This document shows positions 36,010 to 44,800 of a stretch of DNA of 64,000 nt, one piece after another. The DNA is from Dictyoglomus sp. Its GTDB lineage: Bacteria > Dictyoglomota > Dictyoglomia > Dictyoglomales > Dictyoglomaceae. The number at the start of each line of letters is the position of its first letter. The first letter of the stretch is position 1. The position numbers were made by a program, and so were the translations under genes. The stretch lies in the NCBI GenBank assembly GCA_025060475.1, contig JANXBZ010000010.1:1-64000 (forward strand). Reading direction: 5' to 3'. Below the pieces are notes generated by a model. That model was not told the DNA's origin. It saw only the letters and a program-made list of their open reading frames with translations, and did not search any database.

Positions 36010-37023
36010 ATGAGAGTTCTAATAACAGGAGCTTTTGGAAATATAGGATTAAGCACTATTGAGGAAGTTATAACTCAGGGAGATATTGTAAGATGTTTTG
36101 ACTTGAAAACCAAGAAAAACGAAAGTATCTTTAGGAACTTGAAAAGGAAATATAAAGATAGAATTGAAGTATATTGGGGAGATATAACAAAAGAAGATGA
36201 TATTAGAAAGGCATTAGAAAACCAAGACGTTGTCATCCATCTTGCCTTTATAATACCTAAACTTTCTTCTACAGGACTTGAATCTGAAAAAGTTCCAGAT
36301 ATTGCATATAAGATTAATGTTATAGGGACTAAAAATCTTGTTTCTATGATGGAAATTCTTCCAAAACCTAAAAAATTAATATTTACTTCTTCTGTTCATG
36401 TTTTTGGACTTACTCAACATCTTGAACCTCCAAGAAAATCTGATGATCCTGTAAATCCCCATGAACATTATTCGAGACATAAATTAGAATGTGAAAATAT
36501 TATTAAAAACTCAAATCTTACATGGAGTATATATAGACTTTCCGCATCTTTACCAATAAATTTAAAACTTGATATAGGAATGTTTGATGTTCCTCTAAAC
36601 AATAGAATGGAATATGTTCATACAAAAGATGTGGGATTTGCTATAGCAAAAGGAATAAAAAGTGATAAAATCTGGAAAAAGGTCCTTCTAATAGGTGGAG
36701 GACCAAGATGTCAGTATTATTACAAAGATATAGTGGAAAAAGTATTAAAAAGTATAGGTTTAGGTATGCTTCCCGAAGAAGCCTTCTCAGATAAGCCTTT
36801 TGCTACTGATTGGATGGATACAAGGGAAAGTGAAGAGATTTTACATTATCAAAGAAGAACTCTTGAAGACTACATTGAAGATGTAAAGAAAACGTTGGGA
36901 TATAAAATATTCTTTATAAGACTTTTTAGTCCCACAATAAGATATTTACTTTTGAAAAAATCGCCTTATTATAAAAAAAGATATATTCCTTTGAAGGTGC
37001 TTTTAGAAGGATATAGATTTTAA
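36010..37023 (+). CDS. NAD-dependent epimerase/dehydratase (extended SDR)
   Basis: A 337-residue Rossmann enzyme acting on nucleotide sugars or related ketones. The cofactor loop is ITGAFGNIG, the catalytic Ser is in FTSSVHVFG and the Tyr-Lys pair in YSRHK. Its C terminus is basic and unusually rich in Tyr and Lys. It begins 2 bases after the TetR stop, with its ribosome site (AAGGAGG) inside the TetR end, so the two are coupled. Substrate cannot be assigned. Confidence 0.85.
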   Translation: MRVLITGAFGNIGLSTIEEVITQGDIVRCFDLKTKKNESIFRNLKRKYKDRIEVYWGDITKEDDIRKALENQDVVIHLAFIIPKLSSTGLESEKVPDIAYKINVIGTKNLVSMMEILPKPKKLIFTSSVHVFGLTQHLEPPRKSDDPVNPHEHYSRHKLECENIIKNSNLTWSIYRLSASLPINLKLDIGMFDVPLNNRMEYVHTKDVGFAIAKGIKSDKIWKKVLLIGGGPRCQYYYKDIVEKVLKSIGLGMLPEEAFSDKPFATDWMDTRESEEILHYQRRTLEDYIEDVKKTLGYKIFFIRLFSPTIRYLLLKKSPYYKKRYIPLKVLLEGYRF

Positions 37024-37053
37024 ATAATTTTAAAAATTTGAGGAGGCTTTTCT

Positions 37054-38283
37054 ATGAAGGCTATTTATTTTGAAGAAAGTATACCAAGATATATTCTTAG
37101 TAAGATATTAGGAAATATAAATTCTTCCTTTTACTATAACATTTTTTCATGTATAAGATATGGAGATATTCCTGAACCAAAACTTCCAGGAAAAAAATGG
37201 GTAAAGATAAGAACATTAATGGGAGGAATATGTGGAAGCGACATAAATCTAATTCGCCTTCACGACAGTCCTTCTACTTCTTCCTATGCGTCTTTTCCTT
37301 TTGTCATAGGGCATGAGAATTTAGGAATAATTGTTGAAAAAGGAGAAGAAGTAGAAAATTTCAACATAGGAGATAGAGTAGTAGCTGATCCTGTTTTATC
37401 CTGCAACGCAAGAGATATTTATCCTCCTTGCGAATATTGCCAAAATTGGGAATTTAGCCAATGTAGAAACTTCACAAAGGGAAATATTGCTCCAGGTCTT
37501 ATTATTGGTTCCTGTAGAGATACTGGAGGAAGTTGGGGAGAATATTTTGTTGCCCACGAATTTCAGCTTTTTAAAGTTCCAGAAAACGTCAAAAATGAAA
37601 CAGCAGTACAGATTCAACCCTTTTGTGATGGGCTCCATGCTGTAATGAGAAATTATCCTAAAGATAGTGATACTGTTTTAATTATTGGTGCTGGAAGTAT
37701 AGGGATAAATGTAGTTTCTTCTCTCAGAGCCTTAGGAAGTAAAGCAAGAATAATTGTTTTAGCAAGATATAAATTTCAAGGAGAGCTAGCAAAACATTAT
37801 GGAGCTGATGAGGTTATATATACTAAAAATCTCGACACTTACTCCTTGTATAAAAAAGTAGCAGAATTAACCAATGGAGAAGTTTTAAAAACTCTTTTGG
37901 GAAAACCTAATTTTGTGGGGGGAGGAGATGTCGTTTTCGAATGTGTTGGAACTGATGACAGTGTGGATGATGCGCTAAGACTTACAAAAGCAGGAGGAAA
38001 ATTAGTTCTTGTAGGATTAATTGGAGAAACTAAAAAAGTAGATTGGACTCCTCTTTGGTTCAAAGAGTTGAAAGTCTCGGGAACAAATAGTAGTAGTGGC
38101 GAAATTTATAAAGGAGAAAGAAAAAGAGGATACGAAATTGCTTTGGAGTTTATGAAAAATGGTTTAGATTTATCTCCTCTTCTTACCCATACTTTTTCTC
38201 TAAAAGACTACAAAAAAGCTATAGAAATGAATTTTCAAAAAAGCAAATATGGATTAATAAAATCTGCTTTTATATTTGATTAA
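37054..38283 (+). CDS. Zinc-dependent medium-chain alcohol dehydrogenase
   Basis: A 409-residue MDR enzyme. The catalytic zinc motifs are GICGSDI and GHENLG; the structural lobe has cysteines in LSCN, PPCEYC and SQC. The cofactor fold reads IIGAGSIGINV. It is about 50 residues longer than usual, with extensions at the N terminus and around residues 285-295. Third gene of the TetR operon, 30 bases after the SDR gene with AGGAGG. Its end overlaps by 14 bases the convergent unknown gene. Substrate unknown; polyol or secondary alcohol oxidation is plausible. Confidence 0.85.
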   Translation: MKAIYFEESIPRYILSKILGNINSSFYYNIFSCIRYGDIPEPKLPGKKWVKIRTLMGGICGSDINLIRLHDSPSTSSYASFPFVIGHENLGIIVEKGEEVENFNIGDRVVADPVLSCNARDIYPPCEYCQNWEFSQCRNFTKGNIAPGLIIGSCRDTGGSWGEYFVAHEFQLFKVPENVKNETAVQIQPFCDGLHAVMRNYPKDSDTVLIIGAGSIGINVVSSLRALGSKARIIVLARYKFQGELAKHYGADEVIYTKNLDTYSLYKKVAELTNGEVLKTLLGKPNFVGGGDVVFECVGTDDSVDDALRLTKAGGKLVLVGLIGETKKVDWTPLWFKELKVSGTNSSSGEIYKGERKRGYEIALEFMKNGLDLSPLLTHTFSLKDYKKAIEMNFQKSKYGLIKSAFIFD

Positions 38284-39691
38284 CTTCAAATTTAAACTTT
38301 AATTTCCCTTCTTCTATAAATTTCACAAAATAATAAAAGGGATTTTCTAAAATTTCTTCTTCGTAAAAACAATAGATATTAGTACCATGATTAGGAACAG
38401 AAAAAACTGCTAATTTATATTCTGAGTTCTGTTGCTTTTTTTCTACAGCATAAAAAATTGCATATCTACTCATAGCATGCATTAAATCAACTCCACATCC
38501 TACAGGAGGATATTTCTCTAAATCTTGTGGGATCTCTAAAATTAAAGAAGAATCAAAATATTCTAATCCTCTATGAAGATGAATTATACCAATAATTGGC
38601 GGGATTTTAGAAGAAATTTCTTTAAAAGGTAATGTAAACTCTTCTGCCTCTACCGATGGTCCCTTTAAATCTATATTTTCTATTTTAAAAACTTCTACCT
38701 TTCCATTAGAAGTAGGAAAGATGGGAACTAAATCAGAAAAATTAAGGTTTGATTTATCCACATTATATTTTCCCGAAGCAGTTACAATAAATAAATCCAA
38801 AAAAGGTTCATATGCCATAAAAGCTCCTTCTGCCTGTCTTGAGTATGATAATATAGCAGAAATAAATCTTCCTAATCTTTCATCTCGCACAAGAGAATTT
38901 ATCCTTACAGGAGGAGAAAGAAGCTGTACTTCTCCTAAATACTTACCGAGGTTTATTACTGAGTTTACTACAGGAGAATTTACCCATCTTTCATGAGAAA
39001 TTACTATATCTTCTCTTCTTATATATCCACCTACCTCCTTACATGAGCCAAAAATTCTTAATCTTTTTCCTAATTCTTTTATATCTTTTAATATGGGACA
39101 GCCTCCTTCCATTGTAGAAAGAATAAAACCAAAGACTTGAAGCTCATTTTTTGAGAATTTATAGGGAATAATAATATTTTTAAAAGCGCCAATTTTAGCC
39201 ATGAGCATTCTAAAAAGAGATACTTTTCGATGATAAGGTAAGTTTAATATAAAATCATTTTCATCTCTAATAAATATAACATTTATAAAATTAGGATGAG
39301 GAGATGGGGATATTTTTAAAAGATCTCTTCCTACAGAAATTCCTAGGGGAGGATAAACTTCAGGAAGTTTTTCTCTTAAAGTTTGGTAGAATACTTCATC
39401 TTCATCATTTGAAGAAATTAAAATCTCTTTAGAAATTTCCCCTAATAATACAGGATTTAAAATAACTCCAAAGGGTATATCAAAACCATTTTTAAATTCT
39501 AAAGAGTTTTCCTTATAGATATAAACTTTACTTTCATATTCATGAAAATATTCAGAAAGAGTTAAATAAAATTCTTTAAAATAATTTTTTATATAGGATA
39601 TTTCATTTTCATCTACCCCTTTAGATATGATGTTAATTTCAGGATAAATAACAAGACTTGGTCTTCTATCCCACCAATTGTTTCTATTCAT
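38270..39691 (-). CDS. Unrecognised 473-residue protein
   Basis: I do not recognise this family. It is a soluble protein without signal peptide or membrane segment. Notable points are a conserved-looking C-terminal block with GIIHLHRGLEY, PPVGCGVDLMHAMSRY and VFSVPNHGTNIYCFYEEE, rich in His, Cys and Asp and so a possible metal or nucleotide site. The central part has MEGGCPILKDIKELGKRL and GGYIRREDIV. It follows the FecR-domain gene by 14 bases on the same strand and overlaps the end of the dehydrogenase gene on the other. Codon use looks like its neighbours. Translated length and low stop density make it certainly a real gene. Confidence 0.8.
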   Translation of the reverse strand: MNRNNWWDRRPSLVIYPEINIISKGVDENEISYIKNYFKEFYLTLSEYFHEYESKVYIYKENSLEFKNGFDIPFGVILNPVLLGEISKEILISSNDEDEVFYQTLREKLPEVYPPLGISVGRDLLKISPSPHPNFINVIFIRDENDFILNLPYHRKVSLFRMLMAKIGAFKNIIIPYKFSKNELQVFGFILSTMEGGCPILKDIKELGKRLRIFGSCKEVGGYIRREDIVISHERWVNSPVVNSVINLGKYLGEVQLLSPPVRINSLVRDERLGRFISAILSYSRQAEGAFMAYEPFLDLFIVTASGKYNVDKSNLNFSDLVPIFPTSNGKVEVFKIENIDLKGPSVEAEEFTLPFKEISSKIPPIIGIIHLHRGLEYFDSSLILEIPQDLEKYPPVGCGVDLMHAMSRYAIFYAVEKKQQNSEYKLAVFSVPNHGTNIYCFYEEEILENPFYYFVKFIEEGKLKFKFEVNQI

Positions 39692-39705
39692 CTTTTCTCC
39701 TCTCC

Positions 39706-40404
39706 CTATGTTTTTTCAATAATTGAAGGTTTAACTTCTAACTCTTTTTCAAGATTTTTTATAAAATTCCTTATTTTAAATCTTTCTTCCCTCTCTATCT
39801 TTCCATCAGAAGTTATAATTATTTGAGATCCTTCTGAGATTTCCCTAATCATAAAAGGAGATATAATTACAGATTTTACTCTTTCTTCTTCCTTTTTATA
39901 CTCTATCTTAGAAATCTTCAGAGATACTACTCCTTCTAATACACTAACAATAGTCCTTCCATCTTCCTTAACCTCAACTACCCAAGAAGTACCTCTTACT
40001 CCTGCTACTACTAAAGATGCTTGAACTTCTATTCTCTCCCCTATATTTAAGACTCTTTCTACTGATACCCATAATTTTCCTATTAACAATTTAAAAATAG
40101 AACATTCCTTTTCTTTGTCTTTTAGCAACTTCACGATATCTACCTGAGAATTAGGAAAAACTCTTAAGACTGATTTGTCCGAAAAAGTTAAAACTGCAAA
40201 GGAATTTTCTTTGACCCAAAGTCTATCTCCTTCATAGAGAGTCATACTAAGTTTTGCTGGAATAAAAGTCTCACCTTTTTCTCTTTTTACAAGTACATTT
40301 CCTTTTAGAGAAGTTATAACAGCATAACCTCTTGCCTGAGAATAAATAGGAAATATAAAAAAGAGAAAAAATAATATAATAAATAAAATTAAACTTCTTC
40401 TCAT
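39706..40404 (-). CDS. Exported FecR-domain protein
   Basis: A 232-residue protein with an N-terminal hydrophobic signal (LILFIILFFLFFIFPIYSQA). The FecR-type domain covers about residues 25-170: SLKGNVLVKREKGE, LYEGDRLWVKENSFAVLTF and the VAGVRGTSWVVEV strand. Such domains occur in envelope proteins and anti-sigma-like sensors; here there is no sigma factor nearby, so the role is probably structural or binding. AGGGAG ribosome site. Its promoter overlaps the promoter of the divergent PrsW-like gene. Confidence 0.85.
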   Translation of the reverse strand: MRRSLILFIILFFLFFIFPIYSQARGYAVITSLKGNVLVKREKGETFIPAKLSMTLYEGDRLWVKENSFAVLTFSDKSVLRVFPNSQVDIVKLLKDKEKECSIFKLLIGKLWVSVERVLNIGERIEVQASLVVAGVRGTSWVVEVKEDGRTIVSVLEGVVSLKISKIEYKKEEERVKSVIISPFMIREISEGSQIIITSDGKIEREERFKIRNFIKNLEKELEVKPSIIEKT

Positions 40405-40432
40405 TTTTACTCCCTAATTTTTTTTTAATATT

Positions 40433-40474
40433 ATTTTACACTATCCTGACAATTTCTCAAAGTTAATGTATAAT
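40433..40474. promoter_or_regulatory. Overlapping divergent promoters for FecR and PrsW-like genes
   Basis: Plus strand: -35 CTGACA (40446-40451), 17-bp spacer, -10 TATAAT (40469-40474), only 10 bases before the PrsW ATG at 40485. Minus strand: -35 TTGAGA (40460-40455), 16-bp spacer, -10 TAAAAT (40438-40433). The two promoters overlap in their -35 and spacer regions, so RNA polymerase may not bind both at once. Confidence 0.7.
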
Positions 40475-40484
40475 TCAGAATAAT

Positions 40485-41132
40485 ATGATGTCTCTTTTAG
40501 TATTAGCTATAGCGCCAGGAATAGCGTTAGCATGGTATGTTTATAATAAAGATAGGTTGGAGAGAGAACCTTTAAGACTCCTTATCTTATCTTTCACTCT
40601 TGGGGTATTAGTAGTTTTTCCAGCAGGATTAATTGAGTTAATAATTGAATTTTTGACAATATTTAACAAAAAGAATTTAATTTCTCTTGCCTTGTATTGT
40701 TTTTTTGGGATAGGGTTAATAGAAGAAGGGGCAAAGTTTTTAGTAATATATAAATATATATATCCCCGAGAAGAATTTAATACTCCCTTTGATGGAATAG
40801 TATACTCCAGTATGGTGGGCTTGGGTTTTGCTACTATCGAAAATATAGGATATGTAATAATGGGAGGAATAGAAACTGCAATCTTTAGAGCCCTTTTAGC
40901 TGTTCCTGCCCATTTTCTTTTTTCGCTAATAATGGGATACTCCTTAGGATTAGCAAAATTCACTTATAATTTTCCAACGCACATTTTAAATGCTCTGCTG
41001 TATCCCTCAATTATTCATGCACTCTATGATTTTCTTATCCTTTCACAGATATGGTGGCTTACCATTCTTATAATACCCTTAGTATATATTCTTCTCAGAA
41101 AATACTGGAAACAAAGCAAAAAGCTATTATAA
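40485..41132 (+). CDS. PrsW-like glutamic-type intramembrane protease
   Basis: A 215-residue protein with about six to seven membrane segments. The family motifs are present in order: PGIALAWYVYNKDRLEREP, GLIEEGAKF (the EExxK catalytic glutamates), FDGIVYSSMVGLGFATIENI, PAHFLFSLIMG and IIHALYDF. PrsW cleaves anti-sigma factors in Bacillus; substrates in other bacteria are unknown. No ribosome site precedes the ATG and the promoter predicts a 5' end about 3-4 bases upstream, so it is likely leaderless. The HAD gene follows 11 bases downstream. Confidence 0.88.
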   Translation: MMSLLVLAIAPGIALAWYVYNKDRLEREPLRLLILSFTLGVLVVFPAGLIELIIEFLTIFNKKNLISLALYCFFGIGLIEEGAKFLVIYKYIYPREEFNTPFDGIVYSSMVGLGFATIENIGYVIMGGIETAIFRALLAVPAHFLFSLIMGYSLGLAKFTYNFPTHILNALLYPSIIHALYDFLILSQIWWLTILIIPLVYILLRKYWKQSKKLL

Positions 41133-41143
41133 GGAGGCGGGAG

Positions 41144-41857
41144 ATGATAAAAAGCATCTGGTTTGATCTTGATGGAACCCTTCTTTACAATGATATAGAA
41201 ACTTTTTCTAAAGAATATTTTAAACTTTTATCTCAAAAAATTTCCTATTTAGAAAGGGAAGAATCTTTTTTAGAAAAACTTCAAAGAGCAATTTATAAGA
41301 TGATGCAAAATAGAGGACCTAAAACCAATGAACAAGTTTTTTGGGATTCTCTTCTTCCTTTAACAAATTTAAAAAAAGAGGTACTTTATGAATTTTTTAA
41401 TAGTTTTTATAAAGAGGATTTTCCGAAATTAAAAATCTTTACAAAACCTCATCCTTATGCCAGAAAAGTAATAGAATTAGCCTTTAATTTAGGATTGAAG
41501 GTTGTTATTGCTACAAATGCTGTCTTTCCTTTAATCGCAATTAAAGAAAGACTCTCATGGGCTGGAATAGATGATTTTCCTTATTTTCTGATAACTTCTA
41601 TGGAAATCATGCATTCTTGTAAGCCCTTTTTAGAATATTATAAAGAGATATTAGAAATTGTAGATGAAGAGCCTGAGAATTGTATAATGGTAGGAAATGA
41701 TATTGAAGAAGATATGGTGGCAAGAAAAATCTTAGTAAATACTTATCTTGTTAATGGAAAATTTTCAAGATCTGATCTTATAAATAAAGAAGCTCCAGAT
41801 TTTATAGGTCCCTTAGAGGAATTGTTAAATCTTCTACCCTTACTATCCAAAAGATAA
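41144..41857 (+). CDS. HAD-superfamily hydrolase
   Basis: A 237-residue phosphatase-like protein. Motif I FDLDGTLL carries the nucleophile Asp, motif II is IATNAV, the lysine is in HSCKPFLEYY and motif III MVGNDIEEDM holds the metal aspartates. An AAGGAGG site stands 6 bases before the ATG at 41144; an earlier in-frame start would lie inside the PrsW gene and is rejected. Substrate unknown. Confidence 0.88.
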   Translation: MIKSIWFDLDGTLLYNDIETFSKEYFKLLSQKISYLEREESFLEKLQRAIYKMMQNRGPKTNEQVFWDSLLPLTNLKKEVLYEFFNSFYKEDFPKLKIFTKPHPYARKVIELAFNLGLKVVIATNAVFPLIAIKERLSWAGIDDFPYFLITSMEIMHSCKPFLEYYKEILEIVDEEPENCIMVGNDIEEDMVARKILVNTYLVNGKFSRSDLINKEAPDFIGPLEELLNLLPLLSKR

Positions 41858-41902
41858 ATTATAGTTTATAATTAGATTAAACTTCTTTGTGGAGGTGATA
41901 CG

Positions 41903-42118
41903 GTGGCAAATAAAATTTTAATTATTATCATTGGATTAGCATGTTTTGTTTTAGGAATTTGGGGAATAGTCTCGTGGTGGAGCTATTTTATTAAAGCACT
42001 TATGGCAGCAGTTCCAGCTTTTTTAATTTTATTAGGAGTTATTTTAATAATCTTTGGATACTCAGAGTTAAAAAGCTTATTAGAAGAAAGAAAGGAAAAA
42101 AAGGAAGAAACAACTTAG
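41903..42118 (+). CDS. Small two-segment membrane protein
   Basis: A 71-residue protein of two hydrophobic helices (about 4-24 and 30-50) with a charged, lysine- and glutamate-rich tail. It starts with GTG, 7 bases after a strong GGAGG site. A terminator follows closely. I recognise no family; a small membrane protein with a cytosolic acidic/basic tail may be a structural or regulatory subunit. It is 45 bases after the HAD gene and probably shares its transcript. Confidence 0.7.
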   Translation: MANKILIIIIGLACFVLGIWGIVSWWSYFIKALMAAVPAFLILLGVILIIFGYSELKSLLEERKEKKEETT

Positions 42119-42126
42119 AATTTTGT

Positions 42127-42150
42127 GGGGGAGATTTCTCTCCCCCTTTT
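42127..42150 (+). terminator. Rho-independent terminator
   Basis: Perfect 8-bp stem (42127-42134 with 42139-42146), 4-base loop, followed by TTTTATTTATT. It ends the PrsW-HAD-small membrane protein unit, just before the convergent FMN protein gene. Confidence 0.9.
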
Positions 42151-42152
42151 AT

Positions 42153-43724
42153 TTATTCAAACAATATTTTCATACTCTCTTCATGATCTAAATCCATTAC
42201 ATAAGGAATTCCAGTAACCTTTGCAGCTTCCTCTGTTAAAGCTACTAAATCATCCCTTGAGATATATTCTAATTTAAACTTTCTTGCTCCAGCCATAAAT
42301 TGTTTCAACCCCACAGCCAATCTATCAAAATATCCATAAACTCCTAAAGCAGAAGGAGGGATCTTTTTCCATTCTTCATTTCCATATATTTTCTTAATCT
42401 CTGCAACAGCTGTAAAAATCTCTTCTATATCGTTTCCATAGTTTTTATAATCAGCAGGAATTTTTCCTGTTTTTATCATTTCTCCAATAGTTTTCCCTAC
42501 CATTGCAGCAGTAAGAGTTGCTCTTCCCATAGCCACCAATTTTACATATGGTGCTCCTAAAGCTAAACCTTTGAATATATGGTCTTCCATAGTAAACCCA
42601 CCTGCTATCGCTATATTAGGTACATATTTACCTTTTTCTGCAAGAAGTTTTGCATATTTATAGGCTAAAGACTCTAGATAAACAGTAGGAATTCCCCATT
42701 CATTCATCATTCTCCATGGACTCATTCCTGTCCCGCCACCTGCTCCATCAATTATTAAAAGATCTATTTTACCTTCTGATGCAGCTCTTAATGCCAATGC
42801 TAAATCCTTTGGTCTATAAGCTCCTGTTTTAAGAGAAATATATTTTGCTCCAGCTTTTCTCAGCTCTTCAACTCTTTTTAAAAACCCCTCAATGGATGCC
42901 ATTCCAAGACGGGAATGTCTCTCAAACTCTTTAATTCCACCTTTTTTAGCTATATCTTGAATTACAGGATCATCAGGATCAGGATGAACAATATATCCTC
43001 TATCTTTTAATTGCTTTGCTCTTTCCAAAGAAGGAACCTTAATTTCTCCTCCAATATCCTTTGCTCCTTGTCCCCATTTGATCTCAACAAATTGAATTCC
43101 TAATTTTTCAATTACATATTCCAAGGTACCCAATCTACTATCTTCCACATTTTCTTGAACAATTATTCCTCCATATCCATCTCTCTGCCATTCTTTAAAT
43201 AATCTTACTCTTCTTTCCATTTCAGGGGATTTTACAATTTTTCCATTTTTAAATTCCGCTTGAGGATCTACACCACATACATTTTCACCAATACCTACCA
43301 TAGTTCCAAAAATAGCAGATCCCACAGCAACTCCTTCCCAGTTATCTCTTGCAATAAAGGTCGAACCTAACCCTGTTGTAAACCAGGGAGCTCTCAGTTT
43401 TATATCTCCAATTTTTGTTTCAATATCTACTGCTGGAAAAGTTGCTTTATCTGGATCAGGCTCTACTCCCAGAGCTCCAACACAAGTTCCATTAATGTTT
43501 AAGTGAGAGAAATCCACAGGATAATCCTTTTGAGAGCCCGAAGTTACCTTTCCAAAAGGTTGAGGATAAATAAACTCCCTTCCTCTTATTGCAGATTTTG
43601 CAATTTCACAATAACCAATACATCCATCTAGACAAGTGACACACATTCCACTAAAAGGAGAGTAATCTTTTAGACGAAGTCTTGTGTTGGTAGCTTCCGA
43701 GAAATTAGGTTTTGAAAAGGACAT
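42153..43724 (-). CDS. FMN-binding glutamate synthase-like protein with N-terminal Cys cluster
   Basis: The core (about residues 110-470) is the FMN/2-oxoglutarate barrel of the glutamate synthase large subunit, with IVQENVEDSRLG, EIKWGQGAKDIGGE, PHPD-type loop and LIIDGAGGGTGMSPW. Near the N terminus CVTCLDGCIGYC suggests an iron-sulfur cluster. The amidotransferase domain of classical GltB and the C-terminal glutamate synthase domain are absent, so it resembles the stand-alone FMN proteins of archaea and thermophiles. Ammonia- or ferredoxin-linked glutamate formation is possible but unproved. Monocistronic, 523 residues, GGAGG-type site before the ATG. Confidence 0.85.
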   Translation of the reverse strand: MSFSKPNFSEATNTRLRLKDYSPFSGMCVTCLDGCIGYCEIAKSAIRGREFIYPQPFGKVTSGSQKDYPVDFSHLNINGTCVGALGVEPDPDKATFPAVDIETKIGDIKLRAPWFTTGLGSTFIARDNWEGVAVGSAIFGTMVGIGENVCGVDPQAEFKNGKIVKSPEMERRVRLFKEWQRDGYGGIIVQENVEDSRLGTLEYVIEKLGIQFVEIKWGQGAKDIGGEIKVPSLERAKQLKDRGYIVHPDPDDPVIQDIAKKGGIKEFERHSRLGMASIEGFLKRVEELRKAGAKYISLKTGAYRPKDLALALRAASEGKIDLLIIDGAGGGTGMSPWRMMNEWGIPTVYLESLAYKYAKLLAEKGKYVPNIAIAGGFTMEDHIFKGLALGAPYVKLVAMGRATLTAAMVGKTIGEMIKTGKIPADYKNYGNDIEEIFTAVAEIKKIYGNEEWKKIPPSALGVYGYFDRLAVGLKQFMAGARKFKLEYISRDDLVALTEEAAKVTGIPYVMDLDHEESMKILFE

Positions 43725-43834
43725 TCACAACCACCTCCATGAGAAATATTTAGACTCAATTTTAGATAAAACTAAATTTAAAGTCAATAGGTAATTGATT
43801 GCCGTAGATATATCATAGATATTTTAAAAATAAT

Positions 43835-43864
43835 TTGACAAAGAGAGAATAGACTAAATAAAAT
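43835..43864 (+). promoter_or_regulatory. Promoter of a leaderless patatin-like gene
   Basis: Perfect -35 TTGACA (43835-43840), 18-bp spacer, -10 TAAAAT (43859-43864). Six bases then lead to the ATG at 43871, so the expected start of transcription falls on the A of the ATG. No ribosome-binding site is present. Confidence 0.75.
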
Positions 43865-43870
43865 ATCTTC

Positions 43871-44800
43871 ATGAGGAAAATAAAAATTGGCTTAGTATTG
43901 GGAAGTGGTGGAGCAAAAGGACTTTCTCATATAGGTGTTCTTAAGATATTAGAAAGGGAAAATATAAAAATTGACTGTATTTCAGGAAGTAGTATTGGGG
44001 CCATAATTGGAGGCTTTTATGCAAAAGGTTATTCTTCAAAAGATTTAGAAGATATAGCTTTAAGTATATCTAAAAAAGATATTTATGAATTCATAGATTT
44101 TTCTCCATCCCTTCAGGGAATTATTAAAGGAGATAAAATTTTAAATTTTTTAAGAAATTTCTTAGGAGATATTGAATTCTCTCAATTAAAAGTTCCATTC
44201 TTAGCTGTAGCTGTCGATTTAATAACAGGAGAAAAAATAGTATTTACTAAAGGAAAAGTAATTTCTGCAATAAGAGGAAGTATTTCTATCCCTGTTATAT
44301 TTCAGCCTTATCCTTTTGATAATAAACTCTTAATAGATGGCGGAGTATTATCCCCCCTACCCGTAGAAGAATTAAAAGAATTTCAAAAACCTGATATAAT
44401 AATAGGAATAAACCTACAAAGTCCTCCTAACTGGAGTCCAAAAGGGAGAAATATTTTCCAAGAGATTCCTATGGAACCAAAAGGTTTTTCAGAAAAAGTG
44501 ATCTACAAAATAACTCAAACAGAAATATTTAAAGAAATACAAAAAAGAGTAAATCCATTATTTAATCCCTCTTTACTAGAGGTATTAATGCAAACAATTA
44601 ACATAATGAATTGGGAAATAGCATTGAGAAATATTAAATTAGCAGATATAGTAATAAATCCTAGAGTAGAAAACTATAGAACCTTTGATTTTGACAAAGG
44701 AAAAGAATTAATAAAAATTGGAGAATCTTCAGCAGAAAAAGAACTTCCCAAAATAAAGGAACTTATAAAGAAAAAATCAAAAAGATTTCTATGGTTTTAA
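43871..44800 (+). CDS. Patatin-like phospholipase/esterase
   Basis: A 309-residue lipid acyl hydrolase of the RssA/patatin family. The oxyanion loop LGSGGAKGLSHIG, the nucleophile serine in SGSSIGAIIGG and the Asp of DGGVLSPLP form the Ser-Asp dyad. No signal peptide, so it is cytosolic or membrane-peripheral. Likely substrates are phospholipids or acyl esters. The C terminus overlaps the convergent nitroreductase by 4 bases. Promoter geometry suggests a leaderless mRNA. Confidence 0.9.
   Translation: MRKIKIGLVLGSGGAKGLSHIGVLKILERENIKIDCISGSSIGAIIGGFYAKGYSSKDLEDIALSISKKDIYEFIDFSPSLQGIIKGDKILNFLRNFLGDIEFSQLKVPFLAVAVDLITGEKIVFTKGKVISAIRGSISIPVIFQPYPFDNKLLIDGGVLSPLPVEELKEFQKPDIIIGINLQSPPNWSPKGRNIFQEIPMEPKGFSEKVIYKITQTEIFKEIQKRVNPLFNPSLLEVLMQTINIMNWEIALRNIKLADIVINPRVENYRTFDFDKGKELIKIGESSAEKELPKIKELIKKKSKRFLWF

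Noticed and set aside
40541-40963. 140-codon open frame antisense to the PrsW-like gene
   Set aside because: The plus-strand frame has all PrsW motifs; the antisense frame has no motif or start signal.
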